NCBI GenBank assembly: GCA_041739275.1
Contig: JBGSOF010000020.1
Location: forward strand, 77,539-141,538
Reading direction: 5' to 3'
Source: WGMI01 sp041739275
Lineage (GTDB): Bacteria > Bacteroidota > Bacteroidia > Flavobacteriales > Schleiferiaceae
DNA: 64,000 bases
Position 1 is the first letter of the stretch, and each line of letters begins with the position of its first letter. Position numbers and translations under genes: made by a program. Of the stretch, positions 54,387 to 63,716 are shown piece after piece. The notes below the pieces were generated by a model. It had not been told where the DNA came from. It worked only from the letters and a program-made list of their open reading frames with translations, and made no database searches.

Positions 54387-55334
54387 TTAGTTGATCGCGC
54401 TTTCGTAGGCGTTTACGTAGCGGTACTTGGCTGTGGCGTCCTCGTAATAAAGTTCCCAAATCAAAGTGAGGGCGCTGTAACCGGTAGTTACCCACGAAGC
54501 GGGGACGCTTGGCTTGGTGATGTAAAAGCGAATCGGGCTGTATTGGGTGCCGAACACATCGCCTGCGACGAATTCGTTGCCGAAGGGATTCACCGCGCTC
54601 AGCGGAAGCCCCTGACCGGTGTAAACGCTGTCTGTGGAGTAGGCGGTAGACCAGATGTTGTGCAAGTGGTAGAAGTTATCGCCCGCTTTGGCGCTCGGAA
54701 CCCCGTCTACGAAAGCGGCATCTTGAGCCCAAGTGGAGACATCGCTGCCCGTCGAAACGATCGGAACGCTCGATGTTTGGCGCAGATCGCCATCGACCCC
54801 GTAGTTCTTGGCGAGGACCCCGTCGATCATCAAGAAGCTCTGAACAAAAAATTCGCGACCGGCGATGTCGTCGAACACTTCAATTTTTACATCCACGGCG
54901 TAGGCCGAGTCCAGATCGGTCACTTTGTGGGCCGCACCGATTTCGGCTTCTTCATTGATCACCGCCAAAACGGCGTTGTTGGCATCCCCGTAATTCTCAA
55001 GAGCCTCGCCATTGACGTGAATGGTGGGATATCCACCGGCGGGAAAGGCAATTTCCCAACCGATCGCCGTCGGTGAGGCCAGAGGATCTGCGTTGTGAAC
55101 CGCCACACCAATGACTTGAGAATAGGCTTTTTCCATTCCCAACAAGATTTCGGCTCCGTTGGGGCAATACTGACACCAAGCACCTGTGTTTTCGACTACC
55201 AGTGCCGCTCTTCCCGGAGAAACAATCAAACCTTCGATGGGATTGACTTCGGTCGGGGTGTTCTTGTCGTCTTCTTTTTTACAGGCACCGAGCACGGCTG
55301 CGCTCAAAAGACCCAGGAGAAATATGCGCTTCAT
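54387..55334 (-). CDS. Omp28 family outer-membrane lipoprotein
   Basis: 315 aa. Lipobox LGACKKED. The first half has a thioredoxin-like fold with NTGAWCQYCPNGAEIL (CxxC), then a cis-Pro loop GGYPTIHVNG. The second half is the Omp28 C-terminal domain (FFVQSFLMIDGVLAKNYG, DNFYHLHNIW). Omp28 is a surface protein first described in Porphyromonas. The intact CxxC suggests redox or disulfide activity, which is inference. It contrasts with its diverged paralogue at 24139. It is monocistronic by spacing. Confidence 0.88.
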   Translation of the reverse strand: MKRIFLLGLLSAAVLGACKKEDDKNTPTEVNPIEGLIVSPGRAALVVENTGAWCQYCPNGAEILLGMEKAYSQVIGVAVHNADPLASPTAIGWEIAFPAGGYPTIHVNGEALENYGDANNAVLAVINEEAEIGAAHKVTDLDSAYAVDVKIEVFDDIAGREFFVQSFLMIDGVLAKNYGVDGDLRQTSSVPIVSTGSDVSTWAQDAAFVDGVPSAKAGDNFYHLHNIWSTAYSTDSVYTGQGLPLSAVNPFGNEFVAGDVFGTQYSPIRFYITKPSVPASWVTTGYSALTLIWELYYEDATAKYRYVNAYESAIN

Positions 55335-55445
55335 TCGTTCGGAGTTTTGGGAAAAGGGGGGAAATCAAGCTGCAATTTAGCGAATTGGTCTCGCTCTTTG
55401 AATTCGATGAGCCAAGGGTCGATTCCAAGGCGCGATCTATTCGAT

Positions 55446-56510
55446 TCAGAGGGGTGACGGTAGTAGATCGATATAGATGGGCAGGTGATCGCTAAAGCCG
55501 CCGGTGTATTTCATTCCTTCGTAGGTGCGAAGCGGTTTGCTGCCGGTAAAGCGATCGTCCGGAACCAGCAGCCATTCAATTTTTGCCGTTTGAGCTCTCT
55601 GACCGTCGATCGACGTTCTCCGCCCGGCAAAAAGGGCTTCGTTTACGAGGATGTGGTCTAAGTATTCCCAATGTCCGTTGTACTTGTGACTTCCAAAACC
55701 GCGGGCTTCGAGCTCCATGAGGTCGATCAAATCGCCCGGAGCGGGAACCTCGCCCGAAGCAATTCCCGTGGCAGATTTCAGACCCAATCGCAGAGAGGCG
55801 TCGCCCGGGCCGTCGTTGAGATCGCCCATAATGATTATTCCGTCTAAAGGGTCGAAGCGCGCAATGGAATCGCAGACTTTTTTAAGCGCGTTGGCGGCGA
55901 GCATCCGTTTGGGTCTTGAGGCCTCTTCTCCGCCTCTTCTCGAGGGCCAGTGATTGACAAAAACGTGCAAGGTGTCTCGAGCCTCACGAATGGCAAACTT
56001 GGCATATAAAATGTCTCGGGTTTTCCAATTCGGCTGTTCGGGATCGGTCACCGGAATTTTAGAAGCGTAGAGCAATTCGAGACGCGAAGGTTGAAAGATC
56101 AGCCCGACGTCGATTCCGCGCGAATCGGGGCTGTCGAAGTGCACGGTTTGATACTTCCAAGGAGAAAGCAATTCTGTGCGAGTGATTCCTTCGAGAACCT
56201 CTCTGTTTTCAACTTCACACATGCCCAAAAGAGCAGGTGGTTCATCGTTTTTGGAAAGCGAAAGCAAGACTCGAGCGATGTTTTTTTGCTTGTCGCGCAT
56301 TCTGTACTCGGACCAGTTTTTTGCTCCATCCGGCAGAAATTCCTCGTCTTGGGTTTTGGGATCGTCCTCGGCGTCGAAAAGGTTTTCGACATTGTAGAAT
56401 GCCAAACGCAAGGGCTTGGTTGAAGTGGATTTAGAACTTGCTTGTGCACCAAGTGCGGCAGAGAAGCAGATCGCCGCAACAAGGCAGAGCGTCTTTAAAA
56501 AGTGGATCAT
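55446..56510 (-). CDS. Exported endonuclease/exonuclease/phosphatase (EEP) family protein
   Basis: 354 aa from the ATG at 56510, which opens the signal peptide MIHFLKTLCLVAAICFSAALG; ATG 56525 and TTG 56534 are alternatives. All EEP motifs are visible: FYNVENLFD (Asn), GMCEVEN (Glu), DSRGIDVGL, VNHWPSRRGG, GDLNDGPG (Asp, Asn), EYLDHILVN and SDHLPIYID (Asp, His). It should be a metal-dependent phosphodiesterase acting outside the cytoplasm, possibly on extracellular DNA or phospholipid. Its start overlaps or abuts the CheR stop, so it is in the same unit. Confidence 0.9.
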   Translation of the reverse strand: MIHFLKTLCLVAAICFSAALGAQASSKSTSTKPLRLAFYNVENLFDAEDDPKTQDEEFLPDGAKNWSEYRMRDKQKNIARVLLSLSKNDEPPALLGMCEVENREVLEGITRTELLSPWKYQTVHFDSPDSRGIDVGLIFQPSRLELLYASKIPVTDPEQPNWKTRDILYAKFAIREARDTLHVFVNHWPSRRGGEEASRPKRMLAANALKKVCDSIARFDPLDGIIIMGDLNDGPGDASLRLGLKSATGIASGEVPAPGDLIDLMELEARGFGSHKYNGHWEYLDHILVNEALFAGRRTSIDGQRAQTAKIEWLLVPDDRFTGSKPLRTYEGMKYTGGFSDHLPIYIDLLPSPL

Positions 56511-56530
56511 ACGGTGCGCTTCCATAAAAT

Positions 56531-57487
56531 TCAAGGCAGTTTTTCAAACAATCTCAGCCCCTCGGCCACTTCGCGAAACGCCTTGCTTTCGGAATAGTGA
56601 ACCATACTTTCTCGTGCTCCGAGAAGGAGTTGACCTCCGGGCTTAAGTCTTTCATTAAAACTTTCAAAAACAAATTGTTGAAGGCTTCGATCGAAATAGA
56701 TCAGCACATTCCGGCAACTGATGAGGTCAAAATTTTGATTCATTCCGGAGGGCGCAGAGAGATCTAAAAATTTGAAATCGATCTTCGGGCTATAAGCGGA
56801 CTTAAAGGAAAATTCGCCATCCGCCGAAGTTTCGAAATACTCATGGAAATCAACTTCCGCTTTGAGTTGAATCAGATTCGAAAAAAGATCGAAATTCTTG
56901 CGGTATTCCATCATATGTTTCGAGCGGATCTTTCGGCTACCCGCGCGTTCAATGGCTCGGTCGCTCAAATCGGTGGCGAGCACTTCGACCCGGTCTGTCC
57001 ACCCCAACAAATGCCATAAAATGCACAAGGTCCAGAGCTCTTCGCCGGTCGAACAGCCCGTGATCCAAACCTTGAGTTCCTCGGGCTTAGCTCTCGTGCT
57101 CCAAAAGCGGTAGCAGGATGCAAACGCCTCGGGGTCGCGAAACATGGATGTGACGTTGACGGTAATTTCTTCGACTATTTCGGCAACCACCCAGGGATTT
57201 TTATCGAAATATGCGGGCAGCGATTCGAGCTCCAAATCCTCTCGGGTTTGCAAGATTCGTTTCAAGCGTCGCCCCATGGAATCCGTGCCATATCGACTGA
57301 AATCGATGCCCGAATACGCGCGCAGAACTTCGAGCATCGTTTCGAGCTGCCCTTCGGAGAGCGTCAGGGGCTTCAAAGGTGTTTTGACCGCAGAATCTGA
57401 GCGAAATACCTCGTTTGGCCGAACTTCGTGGCGTCGGTTCCGCTCGGTTTCTGTTTGGGCGCTCTGCTCTTCGAGTTTCGAAATCAT
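56531..57487 (-). CDS. CheR-type methyltransferase
   Basis: 318 aa from the ATG at 57487 (a TTG at 57496 is also possible). N-terminal CheR helix bundle (YSGIDFSRYGTDSMGRRLKR), then a SAM-binding domain with WITGCSTGEELWTLC, VLATDLSDRAIERA, DLISCRNVLIYFD and GGQLLLGARESM. CheR methylates glutamates on chemoreceptors, but there are no chemoreceptors, CheB or CheA nearby. In Bacteroidota, stand-alone CheR proteins often serve other signalling. The start codon overlaps that of the divergent PAP2 gene by two bases. Confidence 0.9.
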   Translation of the reverse strand: MISKLEEQSAQTETERNRRHEVRPNEVFRSDSAVKTPLKPLTLSEGQLETMLEVLRAYSGIDFSRYGTDSMGRRLKRILQTREDLELESLPAYFDKNPWVVAEIVEEITVNVTSMFRDPEAFASCYRFWSTRAKPEELKVWITGCSTGEELWTLCILWHLLGWTDRVEVLATDLSDRAIERAGSRKIRSKHMMEYRKNFDLFSNLIQLKAEVDFHEYFETSADGEFSFKSAYSPKIDFKFLDLSAPSGMNQNFDLISCRNVLIYFDRSLQQFVFESFNERLKPGGQLLLGARESMVHYSESKAFREVAEGLRLFEKLP

Positions 57488-58217
57488 GAAGATCAAAGGT
57501 ATTGGTCGTTTGTTGACTGTTTTGGCCGTGTTTGCGGCTTTATCAACCCATGCACAACACAGAGCGCTCGAGCCCGCCGTATATGTGGTGGGCGGAGGGA
57601 TGTTGGCCCTTGCCTTGAGTTATGAACAAGCCCCTTCGCTCGGGCCAAATCCATCGCCTTTTCTCGATCAATGGATTGAGCCTATTGCACTCAAGGGAAG
57701 CGTTTTACTCGCCGGCGGCTGGTGGGTTTGGGCGAAGATCGAGCGAGATCCTCAGCGCCTTAAGGTCTCCGAAGCTCTGGTGCGTTCGGTGGCCTATAGC
57801 GGGATAAGCGCTCTGGCCCTGAAGGCCGTTTTCCGACGAACTCGCCCTGGAACGGAGCCTCAACAATGGTTCGCTTATAACAGCGATTTTGATCTCAGCG
57901 ATGCATTTCCATCGGGACATTCAGCCGTGGCCGTCAGCACCGCCACAACCTTGGTTTTGAGCTATCCCGAAGAGCGGTGGCTGCCCTGGGTAGCGTATCC
58001 GCTGGCCGGCCTTTCGTGTTGGGAACGCATTGCCAACGACCGTCATCATCCGAGCGACGTCATTGCGGGAGCCCTCTTGGGCTATACCACCGGAGTGTTG
58101 GCTCTCCGACCGATCGAGCTCGACCGCTTCGGGGCTCGAATCTATTGGTCGCCCGAAGGTTTGGGTCTGCTCTGGGAACTCGACGGGCGCACTTCTCCGG
58201 CTTCGACAAATCTCTGA
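57486..58217 (+). CDS. Membrane PAP2-family phosphatase
   Basis: 243 aa. N-terminal signal or first helix (IKGIGRLLTVLAVFAALSTHAQ, in two parts: IKGIGRLLTV, LAVFAALSTHAQ), then several hydrophobic segments. The three PAP2 catalytic motifs are intact: KAVFRRTRP (K-x6-RP), PSGHSA, and RIANDRHHPSD (R-x5-H-x3-D). It probably dephosphorylates a lipid phosphate or undecaprenyl diphosphate at the membrane. Start codons of this gene and CheR overlap (CATG, 57485-57488); its end overlaps the convergent small gene by 76 bases. Confidence 0.88.
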   Translation: MKIKGIGRLLTVLAVFAALSTHAQHRALEPAVYVVGGGMLALALSYEQAPSLGPNPSPFLDQWIEPIALKGSVLLAGGWWVWAKIERDPQRLKVSEALVRSVAYSGISALALKAVFRRTRPGTEPQQWFAYNSDFDLSDAFPSGHSAVAVSTATTLVLSYPEERWLPWVAYPLAGLSCWERIANDRHHPSDVIAGALLGYTTGVLALRPIELDRFGARIYWSPEGLGLLWELDGRTSPASTNL

Positions 58218-58507
58218 ATTCGAAACGCTGAGCGGCGGTTTCCGCATTCGAGCTCGAGCACCAATGTTCCGCTCGGCAGGGCTTCAAAAGAGATCGAATA
58301 GCTTCCGTTCTCGACCGAGACACTGTCGAGCCAACCCGAGCGCAAGGTCTCTCCGTTGCCGGCATAGATTCGATAAGAAGGAAAACAGGCTTCGCAGTGC
58401 ACGAGCGAAACTTCGGCGATCTTGCCAATTCGAGCGCTTTCGAGCTTCCATTCGCAGCTGTCTCCGGCTTGTGCAAGAAAAATGAAAGAAGCGGCAAATA
58501 AATTCAT
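58142..58507 (-). CDS. Small exported protein, unknown function
   Basis: 121 aa from the ATG at 58507, which overlaps the stop of queA (ATGA), suggesting translational coupling. The opening NLFAASFIFLAQAGDSCEW looks like a short signal peptide. The rest is beta-rich with paired cysteines (VSLVHCEACFPSYRIY). I do not recognise a family. Its 3' end overlaps the PAP2 gene by 76 bases on the other strand, so coding in one of the two overlaps is constrained. Confidence 0.55.
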   Translation of the reverse strand: MNLFAASFIFLAQAGDSCEWKLESARIGKIAEVSLVHCEACFPSYRIYAGNGETLRSGWLDSVSVENGSYSISFEALPSGTLVLELECGNRRSAFRIQRFVEAGEVRPSSSQSRPKPSGDQ

Positions 58508-59760
58508 GGAGCGAGTTTCGATGTGAAAAGGCAAGCATCCCCGTAGCTTAAAAATCGATAATCTGAATTCAAAGCGTGCTGGTAGACTTGCTTCCAGCGT
58601 TCTCCAATGTACGCTTCGACCAAAAAAAGCAGGCTGCTCTTGGGTTGATGAAAATTCGTGAGCAATTGTCCGGCACAATAAAACTTTACCCCGGGCAACA
58701 GAAACAAACCGGTGGGGGCGCTAAATCGGTCGACGCCTTCCATTTCCATTCGGTGGATCAGCGCATCGAGCGCTTCACGTTTGCTCGGATTGATCGGGCA
58801 ATCATAGGGAAAGGCTTGCTCTAAAGCCCCCTTTTTAGCGGGATCGATCAGTTCGCGGACGCCAAACCAATACAGGCTTTCGAGGGTTCGAAGTGCCGTG
58901 GTGCCCACGGCCAAAGTTTGTTCAAAAGGAGTGTCTCGCAGGGTTTTAATGCTCTGCAAAGGCAGGTCGATCCACTCTTGATGCATGGTGTGGCCATCGC
59001 TGCGCTCGCTTTTGATGGGCAAGAAAGTTCCGGCACCTACGTGGAGAATGAGCTCTTCTACGCGATGCCCCGATTGTTCGAACTCCGACATCAAGCGGGC
59101 GTCCAGGTGCAAGCCCGCCGTTGGGGCGGCAACCGATCCGCTGCTCTTCGCATAAACCGTCTGGTAGCGCTCACGGTCTTCGATGCGGTCGGCGCGTTTC
59201 ATGTAGGGCGGCAGGGGCACATGCCCCGCTCGTTCGAGCAATTCCCCAAAAGAGAGTTCAGGCGAGTGCTCCGATTTCCACGTCAATTCGACTATCGGAA
59301 ATTCGCGACTGTTGTCGATCCGCCGCACCTTGGCTTCGATGGCGCCTTGGTCGTTTTTGATGGACCAAAAGAGCGGTAGCCCCGGCGCTCGGGCATTCCA
59401 CCGCTTCACTCCGCCGACCATGGCTTCGAGTTTGAGGGGCGATTTCTGAGAGAGCAATTGGTGCAGCGGCTCTCCCGAAGCCCCGCTCAGACAGAAAACC
59501 TCGATGGGCCGTTCGTCCAAACCGCTCGTTTTTGGAAGGGGAAAGAACAAACGCGCGTTTACAACCTTGCTTTTGTTCAGAAAGATGCTGCTGTTTTCTG
59601 CAATCAGAGATGGGAGTTGAGAAACCGCGCGATCTTCGATGCCGGCCTCTGTGAGCCGCAGCAGCTTGGCCTCGCTTCGCACATCTAAAGGGCGATCTGC
59701 GATTCGCTCGGCGGGCAATTCGTAATCGATTCGATCGAGTGGTATGGCGGGAATCCCCAT
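58504..59760 (-). CDS. queA: tRNA preQ1 ribosyltransferase-isomerase (QueA-like)
   Basis: Makes epoxyqueuosine at the wobble position of GUN-anticodon tRNAs from preQ1-tRNA and SAM. 418 aa from the ATG at 59760, longer than E. coli QueA (about 356 aa), as in many Bacteroidota. Landmarks: IDYELPAERIADRPLDVRSE at the start, SSGSVAAPTAGLHLD, LHVGAGTFLPIKSE, VGTTALRTLESLYW and LLTNFHQPKSSLLFLVEAYI. It is transcribed away from the glycosyltransferase, 104 bases apart, and is followed by the coupled small exported gene. No other queuosine gene is in the window. Confidence 0.9.
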   Translation of the reverse strand: MGIPAIPLDRIDYELPAERIADRPLDVRSEAKLLRLTEAGIEDRAVSQLPSLIAENSSIFLNKSKVVNARLFFPLPKTSGLDERPIEVFCLSGASGEPLHQLLSQKSPLKLEAMVGGVKRWNARAPGLPLFWSIKNDQGAIEAKVRRIDNSREFPIVELTWKSEHSPELSFGELLERAGHVPLPPYMKRADRIEDRERYQTVYAKSSGSVAAPTAGLHLDARLMSEFEQSGHRVEELILHVGAGTFLPIKSERSDGHTMHQEWIDLPLQSIKTLRDTPFEQTLAVGTTALRTLESLYWFGVRELIDPAKKGALEQAFPYDCPINPSKREALDALIHRMEMEGVDRFSAPTGLFLLPGVKFYCAGQLLTNFHQPKSSLLFLVEAYIGERWKQVYQHALNSDYRFLSYGDACLFTSKLAP

Positions 59761-59864
59761 AGCCGCCAAGTTAAGAACTTCGAGGGGCACGCGGTTTCTC
59801 CAAATGGCTTAGGCGGTCGGGGCGACTTCAGTTCGATCGAAAAACGCGCATCTTCGCGCTCTCT

Positions 59865-60980
59865 ATGCCCCGTGTCATCGTTTCGGCAAGCAACGATCTC
59901 AGCAACGATCAACGCGTCCACAAAGTGTGTTCGAGCCTCGTCGCTTTGGGCTGGGATGTGTTGCTCATCGGTCGTTTGCGCAAAGACAGCCCCGAACTGC
60001 ACCGCGCGTATGGCACTTGCCGGATGCGCTTATGGTTCGACCGCGGCTTTGCATTTTACGCCGAGTTTCAACTCAGGCTTTTTTGGAAACTTTTCTTCGC
60101 TCGCGCGGATGCTTTTCATTCAAACGACCTCGACACCTTACTCCCTAATTTTTTGTGCGCACGGCTTAAGAGGAAACCGTTGACGTACGATACCCACGAA
60201 TATTTTCTCGGGGTTCCAGAGCTGCTCGACCGGCCAAAAGTTCGCGCCATTTGGGCGGCCTTGGAATCTTGGATTTTCCCGAAGCTGAGCGACGTTTTCA
60301 CGGTGAATGACAGCATCGCGGAGCTGTATGAATCCGATTATGGCGTTCGTCCACAGGTGGTCCGAAACATTCCGATGGCTCAGCTGAGCGCTGTTCAATC
60401 TAGAAATCGGGCGGAATTAGGTCTCTCCGAAACGTCGTTTTATTTGATCAATCAAGGCACCGGCATCAATGTTGACCGGGGCATGGAAGAGCTGCTCGAC
60501 GCCTTGGCGATGCTGCCCGAAGATGTTGAATTGCTGATTGTTGGAAAAGGGGATGTGCTCGCGCAACTTCAAGATCGCGCGGGGATTCTCGATCTCCAAA
60601 AGCGCGTGCACTTTATCGCGCCGAGGCCGTACGAAGAAATGATGCACTACACTCGCGCAGCCGATTTGGGGGTGAGCCTCGACAAAGACACCAACATCAA
60701 CTACCGGTTCAGCTTGCCGAACAAAATCTTCGACTACATCCGCGCGGGCATCCCGATTTTGGCCTCGAATCTGCCCGAAGTAGGCCGAATAGTTCGAGGG
60801 TATTCAGTAGGTGAACTCGTTGAAAATCACAAGCCTGAAACTTTGGCGCGGGCAATTTTATCCATGAAGGAACGCGGAAAAACTCCTTTTGTCGCGGCCT
60901 TGAGCAAAGCCTCCGCCGAGCTGAGCTGGGAAGTGGAGGTCGAGTCGATGCTCGAGCGCTATCGACGGCTGGGTACGTAA
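59865..60980 (+). CDS. Glycosyltransferase family 4-like protein
   Basis: 371 aa, GT-B fold. The N-terminal domain (VSASNDLSNDQRVHKVCSSL, ARADAFHSNDLDTLLPNF) fits the acceptor-binding half, with the THEYF motif; the C-terminal domain carries the nucleotide-sugar site (GTGINVDRGMEELLDAL, VGKGDVLAQLQ, SLPNKIFDYIRAGIPILAS). No transmembrane segment. It probably adds a sugar to a cell-surface glycan or lipid; donor and acceptor are unknown. It stands alone between queA (divergent) and the oxidoreductase (convergent). Confidence 0.87.
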   Translation: MPRVIVSASNDLSNDQRVHKVCSSLVALGWDVLLIGRLRKDSPELHRAYGTCRMRLWFDRGFAFYAEFQLRLFWKLFFARADAFHSNDLDTLLPNFLCARLKRKPLTYDTHEYFLGVPELLDRPKVRAIWAALESWIFPKLSDVFTVNDSIAELYESDYGVRPQVVRNIPMAQLSAVQSRNRAELGLSETSFYLINQGTGINVDRGMEELLDALAMLPEDVELLIVGKGDVLAQLQDRAGILDLQKRVHFIAPRPYEEMMHYTRAADLGVSLDKDTNINYRFSLPNKIFDYIRAGIPILASNLPEVGRIVRGYSVGELVENHKPETLARAILSMKERGKTPFVAALSKASAELSWEVEVESMLERYRRLGT

Positions 60981-60995
60981 ACTTCCGGGCCTTTC

Positions 60996-62555
60996 TTATC
61001 CTTGGGTGTTGAAGGGCATACCCGCATCTCGGCAGATCAGCTGAACGGCATCTCTTCCCGTGTAGGCTGCAGGGGGCATTCCTCCGCCGGGAGCGACCCA
61101 GTGTCCGGACATGTAAAAATTCTTGAGCTTTTTGAAGTGGGTAGGCAGGCGAAGGCGCATGGCTTCAGGGGTTGGCAACCAGCCTTCATAGCTGCCTTTA
61201 TGGTTGCCCGTCCAATTGCGATAGGTCAGGGGCGTGGCGAGATCGACGAAATCGATCGACATTGCGACTCCGTTAAACTCTCGATCGAGGCTTTCGATCA
61301 ACACTTTGATTACGAGTTCTCGCTCGGCTTGATACACTTTGGGTTCGCGACGGTAAAGCTCTTCCCAAAAGTCGAAATCGGCGTCGAGCATGGCTGTGAC
61401 CAAAGTGCATCCGACGGGTGCCAAACTCGGGTCGAAATTGAAAATGTTGAACGATGCGCGATGATGCCGATAGGAGCCCAATTTCAGCTCTTCGGTGAGC
61501 GGAATATTGAGCCCGGCGATGCTCGGCCGGTATCCTTCAAACGGCATTCGAATGCCCGCCGAAAAGAAGTTGAGCGAGGGGAAGGGCCTTAAAATTTCGT
61601 ACGCCTTAAAGACTTCGGGATCAACCCATTGGGGTTCGAGCATCGAGAACAGAACGCTGTGTCCGTCGCAGGCCGAAATCACATAATCCGCTTCGATTTT
61701 TTGTCCCGTTTCCAGTTCAATCCCCGAGGCTCTGTTTTCGAGTACTTCAATGCGTTTTACCTTGCTCTTGAACGAAACCATTCCACCGAGACTTCGGTAG
61801 CGATTTTCGAGCCGTTCAATAAACGCTTCGGAGCCTCCGAGTGGATATCCGGCCGAACCTGCAGCTGCATAACCGAATTGCATCATCAAAAAGGCGACGT
61901 TCATTTCGGGTGTCCAAAAGTTCCGAAAAACAGTTTGCAGATCTCTGTTTTTGAAGTAATCGGCCAAATCGTTCAAGCTCATCGAACCCCAGTGGGCCAT
62001 GGTGCGAATGGCGGGGAATTCACTGAAGAGAATTTTTGTCCAGTCCCAAGGGTTGAGCAGCTCGAACGAGCGGTCGAGCGGAAAGTCCGATCGCGCCATG
62101 ATTCGAATGCCTTCGGCGATTTTTTGAATGAGGTCGTGGTCTTCGGGAGCTCGTTCGACCAGGGTTCTTTCGAGTTTGTCGACATCGGTGTCGAGGCGGA
62201 GGTCGCCCGATTCAAGCCCGCGAAATTCGGCAAAGGCTTGGTGGTTGTGGAAGGTGTTGCCGTCGATGATTCCGAGTTGCTTCCAGAGCTCGTAGAGATC
62301 GTTGCCTGGGGCCGATCCGACCAACCAGTGCACTGAGCCGTTCACCGAATAGCCCGAGCGATTCCACGAAGAGCAAACGCCTCCGAGTCGCGAATTCATC
62401 TCATAAATTTTTGTTTCAAAGCCGTTTAAGCACGCGAATATTCCTGCAGACAGCCCTGCGATTCCGCCGCCCACGATGGCTATTCTGCCTGCGGATGCTC
62501 TTTTTTCAGGTTCTGATTTCGGGCTTTGAGTTTTGAGGGTATGTTGCGTTTTCAT
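60996..62555 (-). CDS. Phytoene desaturase/carotenoid isomerase-like FAD oxidoreductase
   Basis: 519 aa. Rossmann FAD motif IAIVGGGIAGLSAGIFACLN with the second-strand Glu in KIYEMNSRLGG, and a C-terminal FAD-contact region GHWVAPGGGMPPAAYTGRDA. This is the CrtI/CrtH/retinol-saturase superfamily. No other carotenoid gene is adjacent, so the substrate could be a carotenoid or another polyene or isoprenoid. Converges with the glycosyltransferase gene with a 15-base gap. Confidence 0.87.
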   Translation of the reverse strand: MKTQHTLKTQSPKSEPEKRASAGRIAIVGGGIAGLSAGIFACLNGFETKIYEMNSRLGGVCSSWNRSGYSVNGSVHWLVGSAPGNDLYELWKQLGIIDGNTFHNHQAFAEFRGLESGDLRLDTDVDKLERTLVERAPEDHDLIQKIAEGIRIMARSDFPLDRSFELLNPWDWTKILFSEFPAIRTMAHWGSMSLNDLADYFKNRDLQTVFRNFWTPEMNVAFLMMQFGYAAAGSAGYPLGGSEAFIERLENRYRSLGGMVSFKSKVKRIEVLENRASGIELETGQKIEADYVISACDGHSVLFSMLEPQWVDPEVFKAYEILRPFPSLNFFSAGIRMPFEGYRPSIAGLNIPLTEELKLGSYRHHRASFNIFNFDPSLAPVGCTLVTAMLDADFDFWEELYRREPKVYQAERELVIKVLIESLDREFNGVAMSIDFVDLATPLTYRNWTGNHKGSYEGWLPTPEAMRLRLPTHFKKLKNFYMSGHWVAPGGGMPPAAYTGRDAVQLICRDAGMPFNTQG

Positions 62556-62649
62556 GGTTTTCGGTGTGAATCAACTCCCAAGTTCCGCCTTCTGCGGCCT
62601 GTGCTCCAATGATCTTCGTCAGCTCTTGAAGCTCGGCTCCTTACTCGAT

Positions 62650-62657
62650 TATCTTTG
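62650..62657 (+). promoter_or_regulatory. Promoter of fbp
   Basis: TATCTTTG matches TAnnTTTG; a TTG lies 21 bases upstream, the same spacing as at atpD. The ATG follows 16 bases later. Confidence 0.65.
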
Positions 62658-62673
62658 ACGAAAAGACCTTTCT

Positions 62674-63681
62674 ATGAACCTGCCCCAGACCCTCGGAGAA
62701 TTTATCGTCGAGAACCAAAAAGACTTTCCGTTTGCTTCGGGTGAGCTTTCGCAACTGTTGAGTTCTCTGCGGATTGCGGCCAAGGTGGTGAACCGCGAGA
62801 TCAACAAGGCGGGTTTGGCTGATATTTTAGGCCTTGCGGGGGGCGAAAATATTCAGGGCGAAACACAGATGAAGTTGGACGTTTTCGCCAACGATATTTT
62901 TATTCGAGCGCTTAAGGCACGCGGAGAAGTTTGCGGGGTAGCGTCTGAGGAAAACGAGGATTTTATTTCGTTTAGCGACCCGATTCACGGCACTTCGAAA
63001 TATGTGGTTTTGATCGATCCGCTCGACGGTTCTTCGAATGTGGATGTGAATGTTTCGGTCGGTACTATTTTTAGTATTTATCGCCGCTTGAGCGAACCCG
63101 GAACTCCGGTTCAGTTGTCGGATTTTTTGCAGCCGGGGCACCGGCAGGTGGCTGCGGGCTATATCGTTTACGGTTCTTCGACGATGTTGGTATACACTAC
63201 GGGTCGGGGGGTGAATGGGTTTACCTACGACCCTTCGATCGGGAGTTTTTATTTGAGCCATCCCGAGATGCAGTTTCCGCGTTCGGGTAAGATTTATTCG
63301 ATCAACGAGGGCAATTATGTGCATTTTCCCGATGGCGTCAAAAAGTATCTCAAGTATTGTCAGGAACTCGATCCGGCGACTTCTCGCCCTTATTCTTCGC
63401 GATATATCGGTTCACTGGTCAGCGATTTTCATCGAAATATGCTCAAGGGAGGGATTTATATTTATCCAAAGGGTACGACTTCGCCCAATGGCAAATTGAG
63501 GTTGCTTTACGAATGCAATCCGTTGTCGTTTATCGCTGAACAAGCGGGGGGCAAGGCGACCAATGGGTTTGACCGCATTCTCGACATTCAGCCCAATGCC
63601 CTCCACCAGCGGGTTCCGTTTTTTATCGGTTCGGTTGATATGGTTGAAAAGGCAGAGGAGTACATGGCGCAATACGGGTAG
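62674..63681 (+). CDS. fbp: Fructose-1,6-bisphosphatase class 1
   Basis: Gluconeogenic hydrolysis of fructose 1,6-bisphosphate. 335 aa, standard length. Conserved sequences: GVASEENEDFISF (metal-binding Glu), VLIDPLDGSSNVDVNVSVGT (the class 1 signature), RYIGSLVSDFHRNMLKGGIY and YECNPLSFIAEQAGGKAT. It has its own promoter. Its TAG stop lies exactly where the palindromic repeat begins (TAGACGCCATG), the same arrangement as at the 24139 gene. Confidence 0.97.
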   Translation: MNLPQTLGEFIVENQKDFPFASGELSQLLSSLRIAAKVVNREINKAGLADILGLAGGENIQGETQMKLDVFANDIFIRALKARGEVCGVASEENEDFISFSDPIHGTSKYVVLIDPLDGSSNVDVNVSVGTIFSIYRRLSEPGTPVQLSDFLQPGHRQVAAGYIVYGSSTMLVYTTGRGVNGFTYDPSIGSFYLSHPEMQFPRSGKIYSINEGNYVHFPDGVKKYLKYCQELDPATSRPYSSRYIGSLVSDFHRNMLKGGIYIYPKGTTSPNGKLRLLYECNPLSFIAEQAGGKATNGFDRILDIQPNALHQRVPFFIGSVDMVEKAEEYMAQYG

Positions 63682-63716
63682 ACGCCATGTATGGCGTCTC
63701 GACGATTGCGGGATCT
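63681..63716. repeat. Imperfect palindrome and partial units at the start of the repeat array
   Basis: GACGCCATGTATGGCGTC (63681-63698) is palindromic apart from its two central bases and begins within the fbp stop codon. One extra 15-base sub-repeat (ACGATTGCGGGATCT, 63702-63716) follows before the full-length units start. Confidence 0.75.

Noticed and set aside
61629..62336. 235-codon plus-strand frame inside the oxidoreductase
   Set aside because: Antisense shadow; the minus-strand FAD protein has clear family motifs.
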